A program made the position numbers and the translations under genes. Shown here piece after piece: positions 1 through 6,465 of a stretch of 10,328 nt of DNA. Position 1 is the stretch's first letter. Each line of letters begins with the position of its first letter. Below the pieces are notes generated by a model, which saw only the letters and a list, made by a program, of their open reading frames with translations, had not been told where the DNA came from and ran no database searches. Origin of the DNA: Euperipatoides rowelli (lineage: Eukaryota; Onychophora; Udeonychophora; Euonychophora; Peripatopsidae); NCBI GenBank assembly GCA_003024985.2, contig PXIH01S0009074.1; one strand, given 5' to 3'.

Positions 1-189
1 AATCTTGATTTACTTGGAAGCTATTTGCCATTATCAAAACCAGCCAGGAAAACAAAATTATGCAACTCATTAAACACATGAAAAATTATAAATACGTCAT
101 TAAAAATGATTTCCACTGTCATCTATTAAAGTGACAGAACTACAGAACAATATTATAACAATTAAAAGTGTATGTGTTTGCTAAAAATA
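1..189. other. AT-rich non-coding flank, nothing recognised
   Basis: No reading frame, repeat or RNA gene can be supported here. The stretch is plain AT-rich DNA that leads into the CpG-rich repeat block to its right. Read on the minus strand, the sequence is continuous in style with that block, so it may be the body of the same unidentified repeat. Nothing in the sequence proves this. Confidence 0.4.
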
Positions 190-200
190 AACTGAATGAC

Positions 201-270
201 CGATCTATCTCGGGCATCGGATTCACGTCTTGATAACAATGCCCGAGGTATATCGGGCATCGGCTGTGAA
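201..270. repeat. CpG-rich block of inverted and direct repeats
   Basis: The 9-mer CTCGGGCAT (209-217) is followed by its exact reverse complement ATGCCCGAG (239-247). The 15-mer at 206-220 (ending CGGGCATCGG) recurs at 249-263 with one mismatch. Three copies of the GGGCAT core in alternating orientation therefore fall within about 60 bases, in a stretch far richer in GC and CpG than its surroundings. A 62-codon minus-strand frame (140-328) crosses the block. It has no recognisable domain and overlaps the start of the LINE remnant, so I do not call it a gene. The arrangement suits the sub-terminal end of a DNA transposon or a short interspersed element, but no family is recognised and no outer boundaries are visible. 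Confidence 0.5.
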
Positions 271-335
271 GTGTTAAAGAAAGCATTAGTGTTTTATTAT
301 CAGAAATAATAATTAATGAGATAGGCAAGGATGTT

Positions 336-900
336 AAATCTATTTGGGTACATTTAGCTGATACACAAGAATAAAAATTATTTTATTGAATTGTTATAGA
401 CCACCTGATGGAAATATGTTGTACGATGAATAGAAAATATAATTTGTCAAATTAAACATGCATCATCAAAAAGTCAAATAGTAATTATGGGTGACTAATT
501 ATCCTGGTATTGATTGGGTCAATGAGATGACTCTCTCTGGTAATGAGTTTCTTGAGGTGGTTCAGGATTATTTTCTTGGCCAACAAGTGGTACATCCAAT
601 TGGGGAAATGCCATTTTTTATTTGCTTTTTATTTCAGATCCTTATACTATTTGCGATTTAGAAGTAAGTGAACATTTAGGTAATAGTGATTATAATATTA
701 TTAGGTTTGAAGTAAATTTAAAAGGTGAAGCAAAAGAAAATATGTTAGTTCATGCTTTTTTTAGAGTTGACTTCAATAAGTTTAGTGTGTTGTTAAGTGA
801 GGTTAATTGGAAAGAGATTATAAATGGAAAATTACTAATGATAAGTGGGAAATGTTTAAACTTAGTTTTGAAAAAGTATTGAAGGATTATATACCAATGA
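336..900 (+). pseudogene. LINE endonuclease domain remnant (C-terminal two thirds) and linker
   Basis: Codons in frame from 336 read KSIWVHLADTQE. After a frameshift, frame 380 reads IILLNCYRPPDGNM, containing the YRPP motif of LINE endonucleases. GD at 490-495 loses two bases of the expected GDFN motif and resumes as NYPGIDW from 497. One further base is missing near 600. The frame then stays open to a stop near 880, through the FISDP and EHLGNSDYNIIRF blocks. Two functional positions are visibly changed: the usual Asp of the N-A-I-L-D block is Tyr, and the catalytic His expected in S-D-H is Tyr (SDYN). The domain is therefore inactive even without the frameshifts. The 87 or so codons after the SDYN block correspond to the variable linker before the reverse transcriptase. 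Confidence 0.8.
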
Positions 901-1139
901 AGAAAAGATCTATTACTAAATATTAACCATTGTGGGTTAATAAGGAGATTAAGGACATGCTGATATGAACCAGATAGAACATACAAAATTAAATCATTTA
1001 ATAATAAGGTTAGTTATGATAATTGCCAAAGTAAATTTAAGAAAACTACAAGATTAGCAAAAAATAACTTACAAATAAAAAATAGCAGATAGCATACAGT
1101 AAAATTTAAGAAGTAAGCAATGGCTTAAGGATCAAGTGG

Positions 1140-1760
1140 GACTTTTAAAGAATAGAGATTGTTGAATGAAGATATAGAAATAGTTGAAGAGAGGAATAAT
1201 TTTTTTTGCCTGTTTATGCAATAGAAGATAATAGAAATTTAAATGGGTATAAGCCAGACATAGAAAGATTAGTAGTTTTAAATAGTATTCTAATTACTAA
1301 GGATAGTTTATTAACCCTTTCCACTCCAGCCTGTTTTTCTGAAAATATGATTGATTTGAATAAAATTAAAAAAAAAAATGTTAACAAAGATTTCTTGATT
1401 ATTTTTAGACAGATGAATGATTGGAAGGGCCTTAGTTGAATGTTTGTCATTTGGAATGGCAAAAAAGAGACATAAAGTTGGCATTATGCTGAGTAAAGAA
1501 CATACCTGAGAAATTATAAATGTCTACTCAGAATTGACTTTGGAATAGAAAGGGGATGATTGATAAAATAAAATGTTGCAAATCTTCTGGTCCAGACAAT
1601 ATTTTCTTAGGGTTCTACAAGCGGATCGTTTTGAGACAGTAGAAATGTTAATAGATATTTTTTCTTCTTCAATAAAGACCGGTATTGTTCCAAATGATTG
1701 GAGGATTGCAAATGTCGTTACCCTTTTCAAAAAGGAGTAAAACAGAAGCCTAGTATATAT
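1140..1760 (+). pseudogene. LINE reverse transcriptase N-terminal remnant, interrupted
   Basis: The first part (about 1160-1310) reads LNEDIEIVEE and NNFF, then shifts frame into VYAIEDN through LITKDS. This is the segment just before the fingers of CR1/L2-type reverse transcriptases. The second part resumes at about 1559 with IDKIKCCKSSGPDNIF, the conserved K-S-x-G-P-D-x-I block. It shifts one frame near 1608 and reads RVLQADRF through VPNDWRIANVVTLFKK to a stop at 1738-1740. Beyond that, only a weak trace of the N-Y-R-P-I-S-L block remains (around 1755-1775). The catalytic aspartates of the palm are absent. The two parts are separated by about 85 codons where relatives have roughly 8-12. 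Confidence 0.75.
1310..1558. other. About 250 bp of foreign sequence inside the reverse transcriptase remnant
   Basis: The LITKDS block upstream and the IDKIKCCKSSGPD block downstream normally lie only about 8-12 residues apart in CR1/L2-type enzymes. The intervening DNA here is about 250 bp and does not read as reverse transcriptase in any frame I tried. It contains an A11 run (about 1368-1378) but no clear terminal inverted repeats or target-site duplication. The best reading is a later insertion into the dead LINE. The alternative is a local rearrangement. Boundaries are approximate. Confidence 0.45.
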
Positions 1761-2026
1761 ACCGGATTACATTTCTGGGTATATGTTTTTCATTTTTGAA
1801 TCCCTTATCTTCAGTATCAAGCACTCCTAAAAAACTGAGTGTAAATTGATCATATGACCTATCATTAACAGCATGCTATTTAGTGTTAAATGAATAAAAT
1901 TAAAAGATTATATTTAATATAGTTATGGGGCCTGTCTTGGAACAAAAATGAATTTTTAATCTCTTATATCATCTTCAGCATTTATTGAGTAGCCTATTAT
2001 TATCATGTCAGGCAATGGAAGAGTAT

Positions 2027-2174
2027 ATTGTTGGGCCGTGCTTATGGCATCAGTTGGTCTTAATTGGGCTCCTCTCTGAGAGGCTGACAGAAGGGGCAAC
2101 ATTGTTAGGCCATGCTTAGGGCATCAGTTGTCATTAATCTGAACCTGTGCCTTTCCATGACAGAGGTGAGGTCT
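2027..2174. repeat. Tandem dimer, 74-bp unit
   Basis: Unit A (2027-2100) and unit B (2101-2174) begin with closely matching blocks: ATTGTTGGGCCGTGCTTATG in A and ATTGTTAGGCCATGCTTAGG in B, both followed by GCATCAGTTG. They share a second anchor, TGACAGA, at 2085 and 2158, which fixes the period at 73-74 bp. The middle of the units has diverged more. The stretch to about 2215 (GGCCTAGCATATGCC, then CTCCTCTGTGCTAG) loosely resembles the unit and may be a third, worn copy. The dimer lies inside the A-tailed segment and is one of the GC-richest parts of the window. Confidence 0.6.
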
Positions 2175-2295
2175 GTGGCCTAGCATATGCCTCTCCTCTG
2201 TGCTAGTAATAGCCAGTAACAAGGATTTTTAATCTGGTTCAATGAGCATTGAAAATCCTAACCTACTGTAAATTCTTGCACTGTTGATAACTTGC

Positions 2296-2318
2296 AAAAA
2301 AAAAAAAAAAAAAAAAAA
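2296..2318 (+). repeat. A23 homopolymer, possible retroposition tail
   Basis: Twenty-three consecutive A residues, the longest homopolymer in the window. It directly follows TTGATAACTTGC and no AATAAA signal lies just upstream, so it is either a templated retroposon tail or a grown microsatellite. Confidence 0.7.
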
Positions 2319-2432
2319 TCGGTATCAAATTTAAGGAATGTTATTTTATTTATGTCAATGAAAGTTTAACATTATTGACATTACATTAAAATCTAATTTT
2401 TAAATTTGTTTATTAAAAATTTTAATATATGT

Positions 2433-2512
2433 ATCACCCTGACAATAGTGCTGGAACAGCAGCCTTGAGGTGATGGTTTTAATAAGCTTAATAAAATTAA
2501 AATTTAAAAAAA
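2433..2512 (+). repeat. Nested hairpin followed by an AT-rich tail
   Basis: ATCACC (2433-2438) pairs with GGTGAT (2469-2474), and inside them TGCTG (2449-2453) pairs with CAGCA (2457-2461) around a 3-base loop. Directly downstream come AATAAG, AATAAA and an A-rich run to about 2512. A compact GC-rich stem followed by an A-rich tail is what the 3' end of a SINE or LINE often looks like, but no family is recognised and no 5' boundary can be set. Confidence 0.4.
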
Positions 2513-2524
2513 AAATTAAAGAGA

Positions 2525-2540
2525 GTGTGTGTGTGTGTGT
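2525..2540. repeat. (GT)8 microsatellite
   Basis: Eight uninterrupted GT units, preceded by GAGA. This is a simple sequence repeat with no other signal attached. Confidence 0.9.
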
Positions 2541-2559
2541 TTGCCCCTATTAGTTGATA

Positions 2560-3790
2560 ATTTGGATCCTATATTGGGCTTGTTATTTATTTTAATCAAT
2601 AATTGTTTTACCTACCTGTAACTTGCAGTGAAAACATAGTAAAAAAAAAAAAAGTATATTTGCTTTCACATTTCTTTGAACCGTCATTGCAGACTTATAA
2701 ATATATTAATAAATAACTGCAGGCTTGTATGCTGGGAATTTTTTTTCCCCTGCTTATCAAATTATTCTAAACGTTTCTAGACAGAAAAAGTCCAGCATAA
2801 CTGAGTGAATAGTCTGAATAATAAATCATAACAGCAAATGGAGTCTAGTAAACAAAAAATTTATGTAAAATAGTTTTGAAGAATGTTGTGTTTGAAATCA
2901 AAAGCTATCAAGTGATATTAAATGATTTCTTCTGAATCTACAAATAACTACTTAAACATTGTCTTCAACATATGCCAAACTTGAGTCTTCATGGATAGAT
3001 TTAAACAAATGCTTAAATTACCCAAGATTCATCTGTCAAATTCAGATGTTGGTTTCTAGTGCTACAGATCTTTAAAGAATTTCTCACTCTGCTATTCTAG
3101 AACAATAAATAGTACTACACTATTAAATGAAAAATTAACTATTAGATTTTTTTTCAATTATAATTTATTAATAGAAATATGTTTTAAATTTAATTTCATT
3201 CTTATCAGGCCAAAAAAAAAAAGTGAATTTACAGTTTATCTTATTTTTATTTAAATTAAAACCAAAACAAAGAAAATAGTTATCTCTTTTATTTAATATA
3301 TTCTGTTGACTTCAATTCAATTTTCTTTATAAACTGATTTCTCCACATATGGTATATTGTACAAAGCAATATTATCTTCAAAATAAAGTTCAATGTCATT
3401 ATTTGCATTTTCAATTTTATAATCGAAGACAACTTTCTTTCAAATAGGGCTTTTTTTAAAACCTCATCTGATAAAAATAAATACGGTACTAAACTCTTTT
3501 TTTTTTTCAAAAAATAACTTCTATAAAATTTTAGCATGGTCAAATTGTACAAAATGCTGTGTATTAGTCTGTCAATTTTTTTCCTGTGTTGCTCAGAATT
3601 TGCAGCAATGATTTTATGAAAAAAAATATTAAACATTTAACAAAATAAACATCTTTTCTATTTAAAAACAATTAGAAATTGTCAATGAATTAGACAGAAA
3701 AGCCAATAAGAGAATTTATATAATACATTTAAAAACGTGGTTGGTTTCAGATAAATTATGAGCATGTCCAGATTATTAGGAAGCACTTGA
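2560..3790. other. AT-rich non-coding stretch, nothing recognised
   Basis: Several A- and T-runs are present (A13 at about 2641-2653, A10 near 3212, T10 near 3498), but there is no repeat pair, hairpin or protein motif that I can support. A 115-codon minus-strand frame at 3289-3636 is the longest in the window. Its composition (Lys, Ile, Leu, Phe, Ser) is what AT-rich DNA gives by chance, and no domain is recognised. It is therefore not annotated as a gene. Confidence 0.5.
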
Positions 3791-3796
3791 AAGGTG

Positions 3797-4057
3797 AGGC
3801 TAGATTAGCCTACATTTTGTGGTTCCGGAATTTAAGATGGCCACAATATACATAGCATAGCATTGCTCTAGTTAAAAATATTCAGAAAGAGTTATTGTAA
3901 CTCTTATTTATTTTATTAATAATAATAATACAATAGCACAACCTTCATCAAATAATCTAGGGTTGGGAGCATAGGCTAGTGGAATTCACACATAAGTTAT
4001 TATGTCTAGTATGACAGCTGGGGGCACGATTCCGGAACCGTAAAGTGGAATCGTGCC
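3797..4057. repeat. Inverted TTCCGGAA-centred motifs and hairpins, possible small DNA element
   Basis: GGTTCCGGAAT (3821-3831) has its exact reverse complement ATTCCGGAACC at 4029-4039. These are 11-bp arms about 200 bp apart, although eight of the eleven bases are self-palindromic. The left end also carries a small hairpin, AGGCTA / TAGCCT (3797-3802 and 3806-3811). The right end carries a perfect 11-bp stem (4023-4033 with 4047-4057). Between them lie AT-rich DNA and a (TAA)n run (about 3914-3931). This could be a small non-autonomous transposon with structured ends. No target-site duplication is visible, so the outer limits are uncertain. Confidence 0.35.
4023..4057. repeat. Perfect 11-bp inverted repeat (hairpin)
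   Basis: GGCACGATTCC (4023-4033) and GGAATCGTGCC (4047-4057) are exact reverse complements around a 13-base loop (4034-4046). The stem is GC- and CpG-rich in very AT-rich surroundings, followed by a purine/A-rich run (about 4058-4078). The loop and stem overlap a TTCCGGAA palindrome (4030-4037), so two foldings compete. The function is unknown: transposon end, protein-binding palindrome and structured RNA are all possible. Confidence 0.7.
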
Positions 4058-4059
4058 AA

Positions 4060-4440
4060 AGAGAAAGAAAAAAAAAACATTAAAGAAATGGGTTATGTCA
4101 AAATATATACAGTATAATAAACATAATTTTAATATAATACTTTACAGAAGTGAGCTCTAAATTATAATTATTATAGATGTATTCTAGTTATACTGTACTA
4201 AATTGTTTACATGCTTAGAGAAAGAGAGCCTTTGATTGCATAAAGAGCAAATACTGAACATAACACTATTTACTCAATTCATTCTTTTTATGTCCCTTCT
4301 TACACTCATAGATATAATATTGATCTAGTTAAAGAACAGTATAATTTAAATAAAAAAAAAAAAGAATGATATATAAATCATAAAAAAAAAAAATTATAAA
4401 AATAATAGGAATATTATTCAGAACTATAATATACTGTAAT
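4060..4440. other. AT-rich non-coding stretch, nothing recognised
   Basis: Contains A-runs (about 4070-4078, 4351-4362, 4382-4392) and short AT palindromes of a kind expected at this base composition. No reading frame, splice-like site or repeat pair is supported. Confidence 0.5.
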
Positions 4441-4998
4441 GATCCCAGTAAAAGAAGTCACCCCCTGGCTACACATATGCTTTAAAAATGTATCTCAGGC
4501 TGTTCTAGAATAATTAGAGGTTAAGAGTTTCAATACAGTTGTCCAACAATCTTAGGAACTCCTTTTATTCTAAATTTACAAAAATTGATCCCCAGGACAG
4601 AAAAAATCATAGTGGATCTGCTTTAGCAGGGCTTTCAAGTAAATCAAACATCATTGTGCTAGAATGAGTGGTTGAAGAGGAGCAGCAAACTTTACCATTA
4701 TAGACATTTCTACCATTTATTATATACTCTAGATATTATATAGATAACAATGTTGTTATGTGAGATTATTTGACATCATTACAAAGGAAGCTTGTAATGG
4801 AACATAATTCATCTGCCAGTTACATATGTAAAAAAAAGAAGACATCCAGTTTAGTTCAGATGTTAAGATTTATGTAAATCAATAATTTTTTCCAATTTCC
4901 CATGAATGAAGATGATGCCATTGGTTTTTGGTTTCCAGAAAGGACTCTGACTTAATCTCAGAGAAAGAAAATTTTGATTAATTTTTTTCTTCACCTAA
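4441..4998. other. More complex non-coding sequence, unrecognised
   Basis: Base composition here is more balanced than on either side, especially at 4441-4700. All frames on both strands that I checked are broken by stops within a few tens of codons, and no domain is recognised. A small hairpin, CTCTGA / TCAGAG (4945-4950 and 4958-4963), lies just upstream of the pyrimidine tract that precedes the candidate exon. The stretch could be old repeat DNA or intron sequence. Confidence 0.4.
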
Positions 4999-5003
4999 TA
5001 CAG

Positions 5004-5452
5004 GAGAAAACACAACCTGGACTTGGTTCATCCAAATTATTCATGGCCTAAATCTCTTGCCTGTGCAGAAATGTTAAAGTACCAAGAAGACCTGTCACTT
5101 TTTTTGTCAAATTGGAATCGAACCCAGACTCATGAAAAACTCAGCCTGTTCTTGTCTATTGGAAGATTGCCTTGATTTCATGATGCTGCAAATATTTACC
5201 AAAAATCAAGAAAAATCAACGAACATTAATGATGAATCAAACATTAAAAACCACTTTTCTAATGAAGTTAAATCTTTCCTAAGATTCTTAACCATCGAGA
5301 TCCTTTATGCAGTCGCCTAGGGAAAATTTCCACCAGGGAGTTCCCTTCGACTGTTGTTTGGACTTTTCATTCTGAAATTTGCTTGTCATTTGAAGTGATT
5401 TTCCACAAGTCAATGTTGCCAGGTTTACTAATTCAAAGTGCCTATTAATCAC
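5004..5452 (+). other. Candidate exon or retained gene fragment (unrecognised product)
   Basis: A pyrimidine-rich tract (about 4982-4994) ends in CCTAATACAG (4994-5003), a good 3' splice site. The block ends at a consensus donor, GTAAGT (5453-5458). The 449 bp between them are less AT-rich than the flanks. Open frames overlap in relay: frame 1 open 4999-5172 (LDLVHPNYSWPK, then MLKYQEDLSLFLSNW), frame 2 open 5078-5316 (with a Met at 5132 and FSNEVKSFLRFLTIEILYAV near its end), and frame 3 from about 5270 to 5440. No single frame spans the block. It is therefore either a non-coding or UTR exon, a frameshifted pseudogene or transposon piece, or chance. I do not recognise any protein family. The splice signals are the main evidence. 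Confidence 0.3.
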
Positions 5453-5458
5453 GTAAGT

Positions 5459-5980
5459 TAAATTTTTATTTTATTTTTTGTTACTGTAAAAAATCAAAGA
5501 GTATGGCTATCTTAATATTTATTACTATTTTATTTTTACCAAATTTTGTTAGGCAAGTGGCAGTTATTTATATTTTTTAGTTAGTCAAATGAAACCCAAA
5601 TTTATCTCCTCTATAAACTGTATAACTTGTTTACTTAAATAATTTTGCTTTGGGAAAAGTCCCGTTTGAATGTAATACTATATTCGACTGAAGGTGCAAC
5701 AAAATTGTCTAGAAATTTTGTCCTATAATGTGAAAAATTTAAACTTATTGGAGCTCAAACTACTTTTTATGTCAGAAATAAAGAAATAATGATTTGTTTT
5801 AAATAAATGCTTTTGATCTAAGTCATAGGCTTAAACTTGACCATTGCAGTTGAAGTCATAATCATTTATTTACATACATTTAATATAATATATTTGAACA
5901 AACTATTTATTTTTAATAAATACATTTTTTTGCAATGATTCGTTTTGCCACAACCTTATTCATCTAGGTCAATGTAAGTG
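5459..5980. other. AT-rich non-coding stretch, nothing recognised
   Basis: Starts with a T-rich tract after the candidate donor site and continues as plain AT-rich DNA. One AGGTCA half-site occurs at 5966-5971. I see no reading frame or repeat worth calling. Confidence 0.5.
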
Positions 5981-5982
5981 TG

Positions 5983-6054
5983 GTAGGCTGAAATGGACTT
6001 CCACTCTTAGGAGTCCGGATACAAAGTTCTATCTAAATAGAACTCAGCCTCTAC
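5983..6054. repeat. Potential three-way-junction fold
   Basis: Three stems can form together. AGGCTG (5985-5990) pairs with CAGCCT (6045-6050). GGAC plus TCC (5995-5998, 6000-6002) pairs with GGA plus GTCC (6010-6012, 6013-6016) around a 7-base loop, with one bulged T. AGTTCTAT (6025-6032) pairs with ATAGAACT (6037-6044) around a CTAA loop. The outer stem may extend through GTA / TAC across a 2-base bulge. Such a closed multibranch fold can be an RNA structure or the relic of one. The topology resembles a type I hammerhead ribozyme, but the invariant core does not match. No gene context explains it. Confidence 0.4.
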
Positions 6055-6059
6055 AAATT

Positions 6060-6430
6060 TACATCATATCTTATTAATTTCTTTATTTATGTTTATTTAT
6101 GCGTATGCTTTAGTTTCTGGTGTGATTTGGTAAGTCCAATTTACATGTTAGCTAGGAATTATTTTTAATATTGTAGATAGAATGTTAGCTTGTTCCAAAA
6201 TGGTACAGGGCTATCAGGTGAAGAGTTGGGTTCCATAGTAATGCTTGTGTGCATGTTCTAAGCTGAAAAAGTTAGCCACAACTCAGGTGCTCTTCTAATA
6301 TATTTGGAGATCTTGTAATGTTTTAGGGTGAAATTTATCTCAATTTAAATTTGGATGAGGATAAAAGGTTGATATGGGAGTAATCTTGACTAAATTGGGT
6401 TGTTAATCCTATCATCTACATATTCAAATA
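6060..6430. other. Non-coding stretch, nothing recognised
   Basis: Moderately complex sequence, especially 6175-6380, without a reading frame of note, a repeat partner elsewhere in the window, or an RNA-gene signature. Confidence 0.45.
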
Positions 6431-6465
6431 TGAGTTTAGCTTATAGATAAGCTAACCTAAACTCA
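6431..6465. repeat. Strong hairpin, 14 paired bases with one bulge
   Basis: The 14-mer TGAGTTTAGCTTAT (6431-6444) pairs completely with ATAAGC (6447-6452) plus TAAACTCA (6458-6465). The loop has only two bases and TAACC is bulged on the right side. An alternative register gives a 9-bp perfect stem (6436-6444 with 6447-6455). This could be a cruciform-forming palindrome or a collapsed inverted-repeat element. Nothing nearby identifies it. Confidence 0.6.

Larger units (their letters stand above)
320..1790 (+). mobile_element. Decayed CR1/L2-like non-LTR retrotransposon (LINE) fragment
   Basis: Reading across several frameshifts on the plus strand gives, in order, blocks typical of ORF2 of CR1/L2-type LINEs: the endonuclease (SIWVHLAD, CYRPPDG, GD then NYPGIDW, EHLGNSD), a basic linker, and the start of the reverse transcriptase (NNFF, SSGPDN, VPNDWRIANVV, LFKK). 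Intact elements encode an apurinic-type endonuclease and a reverse transcriptase that copy their own RNA into a nicked chromosomal target. Here the endonuclease N-terminus is missing, there are at least five frameshifts plus stops, and the sequence stops matching about 1745-1790, before the palm YADD catalytic box. It is a dead internal fragment, with both ends lost by deletion or by later insertions. The subfamily cannot be fixed from the sequence alone. Confidence 0.85.
1821..2318 (+). mobile_element. Possible A-tailed retroposed element (SINE-like or processed fragment)
   Basis: A pure run of 23 A (2296-2318) ends a 500-bp stretch that is more complex and GC-richer than its flanks. Immediately after the A run is TCGGTATCAA (2319-2328). 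Immediately before the proposed start is TCAGTATCAA (1811-1820), a 9 of 10 match that could be the target-site duplication made by L1-type retroposition. A sequence resembling the tRNA B box (GGTTCAATGAGC, about 2236-2247) exists, but no matching A box is found at the right distance, so a tRNA origin is not shown. The flanking match could be chance in such AT-rich DNA. Confidence 0.3.

Noticed and set aside
140-328. 62-codon minus-strand frame across the CpG-rich repeats
   Set aside because: It spans the inverted repeats and runs into the LINE remnant on the other strand. No domain is seen.
2236-2247. GGTTCAATGAGC as a tRNA-derived SINE promoter B box
   Set aside because: No A box at the expected distance upstream. 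A T-run between them would be likely to end RNA polymerase III transcription.
3289-3636. 115-codon minus-strand open frame, the longest in the window
   Set aside because: Composition is dominated by Lys, Ile, Leu, Phe and Ser as AT-rich DNA would give. There is no recognisable domain and no upstream or downstream gene signal. A loose resemblance of its C-terminal I-Y-H-M-W-R-N to the tail of some LINE proteins is too weak to use. A frame this long is somewhat unusual by chance, so a translated search would be decisive.
5110-5126. GGAATCGAACCC, the complement of a tRNA B box (GGGTTCGATTCC)
   Set aside because: No A box, anticodon stem or acceptor stem could be placed at tRNA spacing on the minus strand.
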